Part shown: in pieces, positions 6,151-15,219 of the stretch
Layout: every line of letters begins with the position of its first letter
Numbering within the stretch: the first letter of the stretch is position 1
Assembly (NCBI GenBank): GCA_023417515.1
Contig: JAEZFL010000054.1
Coordinates: 1 to 31,469 of the forward strand
Direction: 5' to 3'
Source: Pseudomonadota bacterium
GTDB taxonomy: Bacteria > Pseudomonadota > Alphaproteobacteria > Sphingomonadales > Sphingomonadaceae
Length of the DNA stretch: 31,469 nucleotides
Position numbers and translations under genes: made by a program
Notes under the pieces: generated by a model
Told to the model about the DNA's origin: nothing
Database searches by the model: none
The model's input: only the letters and a program-made list of their open reading frames with translations

Positions 6151-8772
6151 ATGACCGAGTTGCCGAAGACGTTCGATCCCGCCGCCATCGAGGATCGCTG
6201 GTACCGCCATTGGGAGGAGAAGGGCCTGTTCCGCCCGGAACGGCCGGACGCCGAGCCGTGGACGATCGTCAATCCGCCGCCCAACGTCACCGGCTCGCTC
6301 CATATCGGCCATGCGCTCGACAACACCCTGCAGGACATATTGACGCGCCACGAGCGGCTGCGCGGCAAGGATGCCTTGTGGGTGGTCGGCACCGACCATG
6401 CTGGAATCGCCACCCAGATGGTCGTCGAGCGCAACCTGGAGAGCCAGGGCCTCAAGCGCCAGGAGATGGGTCGCGAGGCGTTCCTGGAGCATGTCTGGGA
6501 GTGGAAGGCGCAGTCAGGCGGGGCGATCACGCGCCAGCTGCGGCGGCTCGGCTGCTCGATGGACTGGTCGCGCGAGCAGTTCACCATGGACCCGCATTTC
6601 GTGCGGGCGGTCAACAAGGTGTTCGTCCAGCTCTACCGCGAGGGCCTGCTCTACCGCGACAAGCGGCTGGTGAACTGGGATCCGCGCTTCGGCACCGCCA
6701 TCTCCGACCTCGAGGTCGAGACCAGGGAGGTGCAGGGCAAGTTCTGGCACCTGAAGTACCCGCTCGCCGACGGCAGCGGCTTCATCCATGTCGCGACGAC
6801 GCGGCCCGAGACGATGCTCGCCGACATGGCGGTCGCGGTGCACCCGAGCGACGCGCGCTACCGCGACCTCGTCGGCAAGCAGGTGAGGCTGCCGATCACC
6901 GGTCGCCTGATCCCGATCATCGCCGACGAGCATGCCGATCCGGAGCTCGGCTCGGGCGCGGTGAAGATCACGCCCGGCCACGACTTCAACGATTTCGAGG
7001 TCGGCAAGCGCGCCGGCTTCAAGCCGGTCGACATGCTCAACATGCTCGACGCCGAAGCGCGGGTGATGCAGACCCAGGACGGCCGGGTTCCCGTCGAGCT
7101 GATCGGCCTCGACCGGTTCGAGGCACGCAAGCGGGTGGTCGAGTTGCTGGAGGAGGGCGGCTTCCTCGAGCGGATCGAGGACAAGGTCATCCAGCTCCCT
7201 TACGGCGACCGCTCGGGCGTGGTGATCGAGCCGTGGCTCACCGACCAGTGGTATGTCGACGCGGAAACCCTCTCGAAGCCGGCGATCGACGCGGTGCGCG
7301 ACGGCAAGATCAAGGTCGTGCCCAAGAGCTGGGAGAAGACCTGGTACAATTGGCTCGAGAACATCCAGCCCTGGTGCGTGTCGCGCCAGCTGTGGTGGGG
7401 GCATCGCATCCCGGCCTGGTATGACGACCAGGGCAATGTCTTCGTCGCCGAGACCGAAGAGGAAGCGCAGCGCGAGGCGGGCAATCGGCCGCTGCGCCGC
7501 GACGAGGACGTGCTCGACACCTGGTTCTCGTCGGCTCTGTGGCCGTTCGCGACGCTCGGCTGGCCGGACGACACCGAGCTTCTGAGGCGCCACTACCCGA
7601 ACGACGTCCTCATTTCGGGCTTCGACATCATCTTCTTCTGGGATGCCCGAATGGCGATGCAGGGCCTCCATTTCATGAAGGATGTGCCGTGGAGGACGCT
7701 CTACCTGCACGGCCTGGTCCGCGACTCCAAGGGCCAGAAGATGTCCAAGTCGAAGGGGAACACCGTCGACCCCCTCGGGCTCATCGACCGGTACGGCGCC
7801 GACGCTCTGCGCTTCACGCTCGCGGCGATGGAGAGCCAGGGCCGCGACATCAAGTTGGATGAGAAGCGAGTCGAGGGCTATCGCAATTTCGCGACCAAGC
7901 TGTGGAACGCGACCCGCTTCTGCCAGGCCAACGGCATCGGCGCCTCGGAGACGATCGAGCCTCCGGAGGCTCAGCTTCCGGTCAACCGCTGGATCATCGG
8001 CGAGACGGTGAAGACGGTCCAGGCGCTCGACCTCGCGCTCGCCGAGCTGCGCTTCGACGAGAGCGCCAACACCATCTACCACTTCGTGTGGGCGACCTTC
8101 TGCGACTGGTATCTGGAGCTGATCAAGGGCGCGATCGACGAGGAGACGAAGCTGGTCGCGGGCTGGGTGCTCGACCAGATTCTGGTGATGCTCCACCCGT
8201 TCATGCCCTTCGTCACCGAGGAGCTGTGGAGCGCGCTCGGCGAGCGTCCTTACGAGCTGATCCTCGCCAAATGGCCGATGCCCGATGCCCACGCGCTCGA
8301 CCCCGGGGCGGGGCCGGAGATCGACTGGCTGATCCGCGTGGTCAGCGGCATCCGCACCGCGCGCGCCGAGCTCAACGTGCCGCCGGGCGCCAAGCTGCCG
8401 CTCCATGTACGTGACGCCGGAGTGACGACGCAGGCGCGGCTTCAGCGGCACGCCGCAGCGCTACAGCGTCTGGCGCGCATCGAGACGATGTCGGAAGGCG
8501 AGGCCAGCGGCGGCGGCGCACAGATCGTCGTGGACGAGGCGACCTATGTCCTGCCGCTCGAAGGCGTGATCGACATCGAAGCCGAGAAGGCGCGGCTCCA
8601 GAAGGCGGCGGAGGTTGCGGAGAAGGAGCGCGACAGTCTCGCGGCCCGGCTCGCCAATCCGAGCTTCGTCGAGCGGGCCAAGCCGGAGGCGGTCGAGAAG
8701 GCGCGCGCCGACCATGCGGAGAAAGCCTCGGACGCGGAGAAATATCGCGCGGCGCTGGCGCGGCTCGGCTGA
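6151..8772 (+). CDS. valS: Valyl-tRNA synthetase
   Basis: An 873-residue class I aminoacyl-tRNA synthetase that charges tRNA-Val. The opening PPPNVTGSLHIGHALDNTLQ carries the HIGH motif at residues 51-54. The KMSKS motif is exact at 530-534 (GQKMSKSKGNTVDP). The ValRS-specific editing domain lies between them (ATTRPETMLADMAVAVHP, GSGAVKITPGHDFNDFEVG). The anticodon-binding domain follows (ATKLWNATRF, CDWYLELIKG, HPFMPFVTEELW). The C-terminal coiled coil typical of bacterial ValRS is at about 805-870 (EAEKARLQKAAEVAEKERDS). The length matches the family. The ATG at 6151 is just upstream of the first conserved block. It converges with a small secreted-protein gene; a strong hairpin sits over the stop codon. 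Confidence 0.98.
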   Translation: MTELPKTFDPAAIEDRWYRHWEEKGLFRPERPDAEPWTIVNPPPNVTGSLHIGHALDNTLQDILTRHERLRGKDALWVVGTDHAGIATQMVVERNLESQGLKRQEMGREAFLEHVWEWKAQSGGAITRQLRRLGCSMDWSREQFTMDPHFVRAVNKVFVQLYREGLLYRDKRLVNWDPRFGTAISDLEVETREVQGKFWHLKYPLADGSGFIHVATTRPETMLADMAVAVHPSDARYRDLVGKQVRLPITGRLIPIIADEHADPELGSGAVKITPGHDFNDFEVGKRAGFKPVDMLNMLDAEARVMQTQDGRVPVELIGLDRFEARKRVVELLEEGGFLERIEDKVIQLPYGDRSGVVIEPWLTDQWYVDAETLSKPAIDAVRDGKIKVVPKSWEKTWYNWLENIQPWCVSRQLWWGHRIPAWYDDQGNVFVAETEEEAQREAGNRPLRRDEDVLDTWFSSALWPFATLGWPDDTELLRRHYPNDVLISGFDIIFFWDARMAMQGLHFMKDVPWRTLYLHGLVRDSKGQKMSKSKGNTVDPLGLIDRYGADALRFTLAAMESQGRDIKLDEKRVEGYRNFATKLWNATRFCQANGIGASETIEPPEAQLPVNRWIIGETVKTVQALDLALAELRFDESANTIYHFVWATFCDWYLELIKGAIDEETKLVAGWVLDQILVMLHPFMPFVTEELWSALGERPYELILAKWPMPDAHALDPGAGPEIDWLIRVVSGIRTARAELNVPPGAKLPLHVRDAGVTTQARLQRHAAALQRLARIETMSEGEASGGGAQIVVDEATYVLPLEGVIDIEAEKARLQKAAEVAEKERDSLAARLANPSFVERAKPEAVEKARADHAEKASDAEKYRAALARLG

Positions 8773-8780
8773 GCCGCGCC
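8757..8780. terminator. Perfect 10-bp hairpin over the valS stop codon, likely bidirectional terminator
   Basis: Arms GGCGCGGCTC (8757-8766) and GAGCCGCGCC (8771-8780) pair perfectly around the loop GGCT. The valS TGA (8770-8772) lies within it, and the convergent gene ends at 8785. A structure symmetrical on both strands at a tail-to-tail junction fits a shared terminator. No T-run follows on either strand, so factor-independent termination is not certain. Confidence 0.55.
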
Positions 8781-8784
8781 GCCG

Positions 8785-9231
8785 TCACATCACCGTGTCG
8801 GCGAGGTTGGAGCGATATTTGGTGCCGGTCTGGCGGTCGTTGAGCTCGATATAGACATAGCTCGGCGGCACCTGGCCTTCCGGGAGCGCGAACCAGATGC
8901 TGCCGAGGTTCGCCGGATTGCCGAGCGCGCAGAAGCCGTAGAGCCGCCGGTTGGTGCGTCCGTCGTAGAAATCGACCCAGGTGCGGGACGCGTTCGTGTT
9001 GCTTCCGCACGGCGGCAGGCTCGGCGCGGCCGCGAACATGTCGGCCGGATAGGCGTCCTTGTTCATGACGTCATAGCTGTAGCGGATGAAGGTCTGGCCC
9101 CGAACCTCGTAGGGCGCGGCTGAAGTCAGATAGAGAACGGGGTTGGGAAGCGGCTGAAAAGCGGAAGCGCTGCTGCCCCCGATCGTCAACAATGTGGCAG
9201 TGAATAGCGTCCACTTGACCCTGTGCTTCAT
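8785..9231 (-). CDS. Secreted protein of unknown function
   Basis: A 148-residue protein with a signal peptide (MKHRVKWTLFTATLLTIGGS, cleavage probably after ASA near residue 24). The mature part has no catalytic motif I recognise. It contains RYSYDVMNKDAYPADMF, two cysteines that may form a disulphide (LPPCGSNTNASRTWVDFYD and LYGFCALGNP) and the closing VYIELNDRQTGTKYRSN. The pattern suggests a compact beta-rich extracytoplasmic domain. Similar stand-alone proteins occur in diverse bacteria as hypotheticals; I cannot give a function. The start has a good Shine-Dalgarno (AAAGGA) and lies 88 bases downstream of the lipid kinase on the same strand, so co-transcription is possible. It is convergent with valS. 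Confidence 0.8.
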   Translation of the reverse strand: MKHRVKWTLFTATLLTIGGSSASAFQPLPNPVLYLTSAAPYEVRGQTFIRYSYDVMNKDAYPADMFAAAPSLPPCGSNTNASRTWVDFYDGRTNRRLYGFCALGNPANLGSIWFALPEGQVPPSYVYIELNDRQTGTKYRSNLADTVM

Positions 9232-9319
9232 CGATCATCCTTTCCGCGTTGGGGGATGAACACGCCGCAACTGGCAAAGTCCAGGGTGCCACTTGGGCTC
9301 CACCTTGGCAAGCGGGGTC

Positions 9320-10213
9320 TCAGGCGGGCACGACCACTTCGATGGCCCGCTCGGCGACCGACACGGTGGCCGGGGTATGGGCGAGCACTTCCCCGTCGAT
9401 CGAGATCGGCAGCGGCGGGTCGGTGATCAGCCTGAGGCTCCGGCCGCGGAACTGGCGCACCTCGCGCTCCTTCCTTGGCAGGCCGAGCAGGAGCCTTAGC
9501 CAGTTCAGGGCGAGCGTGGTTCGGGCCCGGCCGCTCACCGCCTCGACGACGATGTCGCCACTGTCTACCGAAGCGTCCCCGACGACCTCGATCCCGCCGT
9601 GGAAGGAGCCGTTGGCGATGCGCACCTCGAGCGCCCGCAGGGTCTCGGTTCCGTTTGGCCCTTCCACGGTGAGGCGGAAGGAACGGAATCGGGCGAGGCA
9701 CCATAGCGACCAGAGCAGATAGCCCGGGCGGCCGAGATAGCCCTTGAGCTTGTGCGGGATGGTCTGGGCGATCATCGGCGACAGGCCGATCGAGGAGGCG
9801 TTGGCGAAATAGTCGCCGTCGATCGCGCCGACATCGACCCGCCGCCGCTTGCCCGTCGCGATGGTCCGGATGGCGCCGTCAAGGTCGACCGGGATCCCGA
9901 GCGTCCGAGCGAAACTGTTGGCCGTGCCAAGCGGCAGGAGCGCGAACACGCAATCGCGGTCGACCACCTCGTCGACCGTGCAGGACAGCGAGCCGTCGCC
10001 GCCGCCGACGATCACCATCGGCGCGCCTCCACGCACGGCTTCCTTCATCGCCGGGATCAGCTCGCGGTCCGGATGCCGGATCGAATGCTTGGCTGTCAGG
10101 CGGATTCCGGTCGCCTCCAGCTTGACGCTTGCATCGCGGAACAGCTGTTCGCCGCGGCGCGAGCGGGTGTTGACGATCAGCACCGCTTCCTTCGGGACGG
10201 GCTTGTCCGGCAC
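9320..10213 (-). CDS. Diacylglycerol/lipid kinase family protein (YegS/DgkB-like)
   Basis: A soluble lipid kinase of the DAGK catalytic-domain family, about 297 residues. The nucleotide-binding signature GGGDGSLSCTVDEV is at residues 70-83, preceded by EAVLIVNTRSRRG (strand 1) and followed by FALLPLGTANSFARTLGIP, the conserved LPxGTxNxFAR block. The C-terminal beta-sandwich contains ANASSIGLSPMIA, RIANGSFHGGIEVVG and PLPISIDGEVL, as in YegS and DgkB. Members phosphorylate diacylglycerol or related lipids using ATP. The frame also offers a GTG at 10261. I prefer GTG 10213 because AAAGGGGAAAG precedes it and homologues start just before the VLIVN strand. It is divergent from the MATE exporter. 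Confidence 0.87.
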   Translation of the reverse strand: MPDKPVPKEAVLIVNTRSRRGEQLFRDASVKLEATGIRLTAKHSIRHPDRELIPAMKEAVRGGAPMVIVGGGDGSLSCTVDEVVDRDCVFALLPLGTANSFARTLGIPVDLDGAIRTIATGKRRRVDVGAIDGDYFANASSIGLSPMIAQTIPHKLKGYLGRPGYLLWSLWCLARFRSFRLTVEGPNGTETLRALEVRIANGSFHGGIEVVGDASVDSGDIVVEAVSGRARTTLALNWLRLLLGLPRKEREVRQFRGRSLRLITDPPLPISIDGEVLAHTPATVSVAERAIEVVVPA

Positions 10214-10385
10214 TGGCTTTCCCCTTTGCGGCTTCCTTGGCTGTCGCAGTGCGCCCGTCACTCATGGCGCCCGGAACAAGCGGCGCGCCCGCGACAGGGA
10301 CTCACGTGATGGCATCCTACGCCCCGGTCGACTAGGCGTTCCCGAGCGAGGCCCAGCAGAGTCGTGGCACCGGCGGGAGATCGGG

Positions 10386-11849
10386 ATGGAGGATGCCGAA
10401 TATGTGCCGGGGCCTGCTCGACGGGACCTGGTCTCCGGACCGATCAACTCGACCCTTCTTGCCTTCGCGCTGCCGACGCTCGGCTCGTCGGTCCTCCAGT
10501 CGCTGAACGGATCGATCAACGCGATCTGGGTCGGGCGCTTCCTCGGCGAGGATGCTCTCGCCGCCACGTCCAACGGCAATATCGTGATGTTCATGCTGAT
10601 GGCTTTCGTCTTCGGCTTCGGAATGGCGGCGACGATCCTGATCGGCCAGGCATTCGGCCGCAGGGACATCGACGGGGCGCGGCGCGTGCTCGGCACTGCG
10701 ATCGGCGCGTTCATCCCCGTGGCGATCATGGTCGCCGCGGTCGGCTGGCTGGCGGCGCCCGACATCCTGGCGCTGCTCGCCACGCCCGCCGAGGTCCTGT
10801 CGCTGGCGCTGGATTATATGCGGGTAGTGTTCCTCGCCATGCCGGCAGCGCTCATGATGACCATGCTGATGATGGCGCTGCGCGGCAGCGGCGATTCGAT
10901 GACTCCATTCTGGTTCATGGGCCTCAGCGTGCTGCTCAGCGCCGGGCTCAATCCCGTCTTCATCCTCGGCCTGGGACCGGCTCCGGCGCTCGGGATCGCC
11001 GGTTCGGCGCTGGCCACGGCGGTGGCCAGCTATGTCAGCCTCGCCGCCATGATCGCCTACATCTATCGGCGCGACCTGCCGCTGCGCCTTCGGGGGCCGG
11101 AGCTCGCCTATCTGCGCCCGGCGATGGCGCTGCTTCGGATCATGTTCGTCAAAGGCCTGCCCATGGGGCTCCAGATGATCGTCATCTCCTCGTCCGCGCT
11201 CGCCATGCTCGGCCTCGTCAACCGGGAGGGCGTGCAGACCGTGGCCGCCTATGGGGTGGCCCAGCAGCTATGGACCTATGTGCAGATGCCGGCGATGGCG
11301 CTGAGCGCGGCCGTCAGCGCGATGGTGGCGCAGAATATCGGCGCCGGCGATTGGCAGCGCGTGGGCCGAATCACCCGCTCGGGCGTGATCTTCAACCTCT
11401 TGCTGACCGGCGCCCTGGTGCTCTTGCTGACGGTGGCCGATCGGCCGGCGCTGGCGCTGTTCCTTGGGAGCGACAGCGCCGCCATCCCCATTGCCCAGCA
11501 TATCAACCGGCTCGCCACCTGGGGTTTCGTGGCCTTCGGTGTCTCCATGGTCCTGTTCGGAACGGTGCGGGCGAACGGCCAGGTGGTGTGGCCGCTCATC
11601 ATCATGTTCTTCGCCATGTATCCGGTGCGCCTGGGTTTCGCAGTGGGCGCCTATGACTGGCTGGGAACCGATGCCCTGTGGCTGAGCTTTCCGATCGGCA
11701 TGGTCGTGACCACCTTGCTGGCGATCGTCCTCTACCTCCATGGCGGCTGGCGCCGGGCGCGGATGGCGCGGCCGATCGACGAGCAGGAATGTATCGAGCA
11801 GGCCGAGGCGACTCGGGAGCCCGGGGGCGCCCTGCAGCCGGCCGGATAG
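10386..11849 (+). CDS. MATE family efflux transporter
   Basis: A 487-residue multidrug and toxin extrusion (MATE) membrane protein with about 12 hydrophobic segments in two related halves. Family features include the N-terminal RRDLVSGPINSTLLAFALPT, the LNGSINAIWVGRFLGEDALAA segment, the ILIGQAFGRRD loop after TM3 and the second-half counterpart MVAQNIGAGDWQRV. MATE proteins export cationic drugs or metabolites in exchange for sodium or protons; the substrate cannot be predicted. The ATG at 10386 has GGGAG about 7 bases upstream; the frame is open further upstream but without transporter sequence. The ~170 bases between it and the lipid kinase start should hold divergent promoters, though none is clear. 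hemB starts 49 bases downstream. Confidence 0.93.
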   Translation: MEDAEYVPGPARRDLVSGPINSTLLAFALPTLGSSVLQSLNGSINAIWVGRFLGEDALAATSNGNIVMFMLMAFVFGFGMAATILIGQAFGRRDIDGARRVLGTAIGAFIPVAIMVAAVGWLAAPDILALLATPAEVLSLALDYMRVVFLAMPAALMMTMLMMALRGSGDSMTPFWFMGLSVLLSAGLNPVFILGLGPAPALGIAGSALATAVASYVSLAAMIAYIYRRDLPLRLRGPELAYLRPAMALLRIMFVKGLPMGLQMIVISSSALAMLGLVNREGVQTVAAYGVAQQLWTYVQMPAMALSAAVSAMVAQNIGAGDWQRVGRITRSGVIFNLLLTGALVLLLTVADRPALALFLGSDSAAIPIAQHINRLATWGFVAFGVSMVLFGTVRANGQVVWPLIIMFFAMYPVRLGFAVGAYDWLGTDALWLSFPIGMVVTTLLAIVLYLHGGWRRARMARPIDEQECIEQAEATREPGGALQPAG

Positions 11850-11898
11850 CCCGGCGACGCTTCCTTCAGGGCCGCGCTGCGGCTAAGCGACGGCCGAC

Positions 11899-12885
11899 AT
11901 GTCTTCATTCCCGCACATTCGCATGCGCCGAACCCGAGTCGCCCCCTGGAGCCGCCGGCTGGTCGCCGAGACGGCGCTGTCCGCCGCCGATCTCATCTGG
12001 CCGTTGTTCGTCGCCAGCGGCGACGAGGTCGAGCCGATCGCGAGCCTGCCCGGCGTGTCGCGCTGGCCGGTCGCCCAAATCGGCGATCGCGCCCGCGAAG
12101 CGCGCGAGCTCGGAATCCCGCTGATCGCGCTCTTCCCCAACACTCCGGCGGACCTGCGCAGCATCGACGCGGGCGAGGCGCTCAATCCCGACAATCTGAT
12201 ATGCCGGGCCGTGCGCGCCGCCAAGGAGGCGGCTCCGGACGTCGGCGTGATGACCGACGTCGCGCTCGATCCCTACACCGCCCATGGCCATGACGGGATC
12301 GTGGACAAGCAAGGCTGCGTCCTCAACGACGAGACGGTCGCGATCCTGACCCGCCAGGCCCTGGTCCAGGCGGAGGCCGGCGCCGACATCATCGCCCCGT
12401 CCGACATGATGGACGGGCGCATCGCCGCGATCCGCAAGGCGCTGGAGGGCGCCGGTCACTGCGACGTGCAGATCATGGCCTATGCCGCCAAATATGCGAG
12501 CGCCTTCTACGGCCCGTTCCGCGACGCGGTCGGCTCGGCGGGCCTGCTGAAAGGCGACAAGCGCGGCTACCAGATGGATCCCGCCAACGCGCAGGAGGCG
12601 CTGCGCGAGGTCGCGCTCGACATCGCGGAGGGCGCCGATCACGTGATGGTGAAGCCGGGCCTGCCCTATCTCGACATCGTCCACCGGGTGCGCGAGCGCT
12701 TCGGGATGCCGGTCTTCGTCTATCAGGTGTCCGGCGAATATGCGATGATCGAGGCCGCCGCCGCCGCCGGGGCGGGGGACCGGGACGCATTGCTGATGGA
12801 AACCCTGATCGCCTTCAAGCGGGCGGGCTGCTCCGGGGTCCTGACCTATCACGCGCCCGTCGCGGCGCGGCTCTTGAGCCAGTAA
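11899..12885 (+). CDS. hemB: Delta-aminolevulinic acid dehydratase (porphobilinogen synthase)
   Basis: A 328-residue enzyme that condenses two 5-aminolevulinate molecules to porphobilinogen in tetrapyrrole synthesis. Both active-site lysines are in place: Lys198 (MAYAAKYASAFYGPFRDA) and the Schiff-base Lys252 (HVMVKPGLPYLD). The N-terminal RMRRTR and QMDPANAQEALRE blocks are typical. The metal site reads DVALDPYTAHGHDG (residues 120-133), the aspartate-rich form of Mg-dependent enzymes such as that of Pseudomonas, rather than the cysteine-rich zinc form. The ATG at 11899 begins the usual N-terminal arm; it has no strong Shine-Dalgarno. The product feeds haem for, among others, the aa3 oxidase encoded further along, but there is no operon link to it. 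A palindromic repeat follows the stop codon. Confidence 0.97.
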   Translation: MSSFPHIRMRRTRVAPWSRRLVAETALSAADLIWPLFVASGDEVEPIASLPGVSRWPVAQIGDRAREARELGIPLIALFPNTPADLRSIDAGEALNPDNLICRAVRAAKEAAPDVGVMTDVALDPYTAHGHDGIVDKQGCVLNDETVAILTRQALVQAEAGADIIAPSDMMDGRIAAIRKALEGAGHCDVQIMAYAAKYASAFYGPFRDAVGSAGLLKGDKRGYQMDPANAQEALREVALDIAEGADHVMVKPGLPYLDIVHRVRERFGMPVFVYQVSGEYAMIEAAAAAGAGDRDALLMETLIAFKRAGCSGVLTYHAPVAARLLSQ

Positions 12886-12889
12886 CGGC

Positions 12890-12965
12890 CGTCATTGCGA
12901 GCGGAGCGAAGCAATCCAACCCACCGAACATGGATTGCTTCGCAGCCGCGCTCCTCGCAATGACG
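12890..12965. repeat. Interspersed palindromic repeat (CGTCATTGCGAG type)
   Basis: A 76-base element with nested inverted repeats. Outer arms are CGTCATTGCGAG (12890-12901) and CTCGCAATGACG (12954-12965). Inner arms are GCGAAGCAATCCA (12906-12918) and TGGATTGCTTCGC (12931-12943). The centre is a 12-base loop. Such elements are widely repeated in intergenic regions of Sphingomonadales and other alphaproteobacteria and are known for giving spurious peptides with SARND. It sits 4 bases after hemB and 25 bases before the next start, so it could also act as a terminator-like structure. Confidence 0.85.
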
Positions 12966-12990
12966 GTGTCGGCTTCGGCGGGGGAATTGA

Positions 12991-15219
12991 GTGAGCCAGG
13001 AAAGCGTACTTGGCGCGAAGAGCAACGAGCGGTTCGCTCGGCCCCTGTTCCTGACGACGATCGTCGTCGGGTCGTTCCTGCTGTTCCTCACCCAGCCGAT
13101 GGTGGCGCGAATGGCGCTGCCGCGGGTCGGCGGCGCTCCGGCGGTGTGGAACAGCGCGATGCTGGTCTACCAGCTGCTGTTGCTCGCCGGCTATTCCTAC
13201 GCCCATTATCTCGGCCGGGTGAGGCCGCGCTACCAGGTCGGCATCCATGTCGTTCTGCTCGGGGTCGCGGCCTTGTGGCTGCCGCTCCACCTGGTCAGCT
13301 GGGTGCCGCCGACGACCAGCCAGCCCGCTTTCTGGGTGCCCTGGTTCCTGCTCGCCTCGATCGGGCCGCTCTTCTTCATCGTCTCGGCGCAGGCGCCGCT
13401 GATGCAGCGCTGGTACGCGCTCGAGACGAGCCGCGGCGATCCCTATCCGCTGTACGCCGCATCCAATCTCGGCAGCTTCGCCGGTCTGATCTCCTATCCG
13501 CTCCTCGTCGAGCCGCTGATGACTCTCAAGGATCAGTCCTATCTGTGGACCGGCCTTTATGCGGTGCTGGTGCTGCTCGTAATCGGCTGCGCGGTGACGG
13601 TGCCGGGCCACGCGGTCGAGAAGATGCCCGAGGAGACGGCGCCCAAGCCGACACTCAAGCAGGTGCTCCACTGGATCACTCTCGCCGCCGTGCCGTCGGG
13701 GCTGATGCTCTCGACCACCACCCATCTCACGACCGACATCGTCGCGATCCCGTTGCTGTGGGTGCTTCCGCTCGGCCTCTATCTGTTGAGCTTCGTCGTC
13801 GCCTTCGCGGCGCGGCGAAGGGTCGCCGATTTCATCACCCTGCTGGCGCCGGTGGTCATCCTGATCGCCGGCGGCCTCGCCTTCGCGAGCGGGTCGCGCG
13901 ACCCGTTCGTGTCCGCGACGCTCGGGCTGCTGCTGCTCTTCACCATCGCGGTGGCGCTCCACACCCAGATGTTCCGGCTGCGGCCGGCGGTCGGCCATCT
14001 CACCCGCTTCTATCTGGCGATGTCCTTCGGAGGCATGCTCGGCGGCCTGTTCTGCGCGATCGTCGCGCCTCTCGTGTTCGACTGGGCGTATGAGCACCCG
14101 CTGCTGATCCTCGCCGCGGCGCTGCTCGTGCCGCAGACGCCGCTGCTCGCCTGGCCCACGCGCCTGTCGACCATCCTGACCTTGGCGCTTCCCGCCCTCG
14201 CTCTCCTCCTGTCGCTCGCGACGTTCCTCTATCTGCGCGACGCGACGGTGATGGCAGGGACTATCCTGGTGTCGCTGCTCGCGCTCGCCTGCCTCGGCCG
14301 GCCGCTCGCCTTCATGATCAGCCTGGCGGCCCTGATGCTGAGCTATGGCGGCTGGCAGGTCCTCTACCAGTCGACCACCGACACCCGGACCCGCTCCTAT
14401 TTCGGCATCTATCAGGTCAACACGCGGTACAACCGCGAGGGCGAGGCCTATGCCCGAGCGCTGACCCACGGCACCACCCTGCACGGCATCCAGAATCTCG
14501 TTCCGGGCACCGAGACGGTGGCGACCAGCTATTATGCGCGGCGCTCGGGCGTCGGCCACGCGCTCGCCAACGCGCCGCTCCTGTACGGCCCCAATGCCCG
14601 CATCGGAATCGTCGGCCTCGGCACCGGCACCTTGTCCTGCTACCGCCAGCCGGGGCAGAGCTGGACGATCTTCGAGATCGACCCGGTCATGGTCGACATC
14701 GCCCGCAACCGCTTCAGCTTCCTGTCGCGCTGCGCTCCGGATGCGCGGATCGTCCTCGGCGACGCGCGAGTCAGCCTGTCCAATGCGGCGCCCAATTCGA
14801 TCGACATCCTCGCGGTCGATGCCTTCTCGTCCGACGCGGTGCCGATGCACCTGCTGACCCACGAGGCGCTCGGAGTCTATGGCCGCGCGGTTCAGCAGGA
14901 CGGGATCGTCCTGTTCCACATCTCCAACCGCTATCTCGACCTGAAGCCGGTCATCGCCGACCTCGCCGCGCGCGGCGGCTGGGAGACGGCAATGCTCGAA
15001 TATGATCCGACCGAGGACGAGCAGCTGATGAACGCGACCGTCTCCGTGTGGATCGCCTTGTCGCGCAACCCGGTCTCGCTCGACCGCCTCGTCCAGGCGA
15101 GCGGGGAGGATTCCGGCCAGTGGCTGCTGCTCGAGCGCAGTCCGGATTTTGCCGGCTGGAGCGACGATTATGCCTCGATCCTGCCGATCCTGCGGCCGCC
15201 CGAGATGCCGTGGGAGTGA
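12991..15219 (+). CDS. Fused membrane (MFS-like) / spermidine synthase-like protein
   Basis: A 742-residue protein. The N-terminal ~460 residues form a polytopic membrane domain with roughly a dozen hydrophobic stretches (FLTTIVVGSFLLFLTQPMVA, LVYQLLLLAGYSYAHYL). The C-terminal domain has the spermidine synthase/SAM methyltransferase fold: IGIVGLGTGTLSCY (from residue 538), FEIDPVMVDIARNRF, then ARIVLGDARV and LAVDAFSSDAVPMHLLT. These proteins are annotated as fused MFS/spermidine synthase. Whether they make polyamines is unproven, and the polyamine-binding residues cannot be judged here. The GTG at 12991 has GGGGGA just upstream. Its stop overlaps the acetyltransferase start (GTGA), so the two are translationally coupled. 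Confidence 0.88.
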   Translation: MSQESVLGAKSNERFARPLFLTTIVVGSFLLFLTQPMVARMALPRVGGAPAVWNSAMLVYQLLLLAGYSYAHYLGRVRPRYQVGIHVVLLGVAALWLPLHLVSWVPPTTSQPAFWVPWFLLASIGPLFFIVSAQAPLMQRWYALETSRGDPYPLYAASNLGSFAGLISYPLLVEPLMTLKDQSYLWTGLYAVLVLLVIGCAVTVPGHAVEKMPEETAPKPTLKQVLHWITLAAVPSGLMLSTTTHLTTDIVAIPLLWVLPLGLYLLSFVVAFAARRRVADFITLLAPVVILIAGGLAFASGSRDPFVSATLGLLLLFTIAVALHTQMFRLRPAVGHLTRFYLAMSFGGMLGGLFCAIVAPLVFDWAYEHPLLILAAALLVPQTPLLAWPTRLSTILTLALPALALLLSLATFLYLRDATVMAGTILVSLLALACLGRPLAFMISLAALMLSYGGWQVLYQSTTDTRTRSYFGIYQVNTRYNREGEAYARALTHGTTLHGIQNLVPGTETVATSYYARRSGVGHALANAPLLYGPNARIGIVGLGTGTLSCYRQPGQSWTIFEIDPVMVDIARNRFSFLSRCAPDARIVLGDARVSLSNAAPNSIDILAVDAFSSDAVPMHLLTHEALGVYGRAVQQDGIVLFHISNRYLDLKPVIADLAARGGWETAMLEYDPTEDEQLMNATVSVWIALSRNPVSLDRLVQASGEDSGQWLLLERSPDFAGWSDDYASILPILRPPEMPWE

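Noticed and set aside
12849..13091. Minus-strand ORF with the LLRSARNDG peptide
   Set aside because: This is the typical spurious translation of the interspersed palindrome at 12890-12965, not a gene.
12892..14919. Long minus-strand open frame antisense to the membrane/spermidine-synthase fusion
   Set aside because: Composition is charged and repetitive (Arg, Glu, Gln, His) as expected for an antisense frame; the sense frame has clear membrane helices and a SAM motif.
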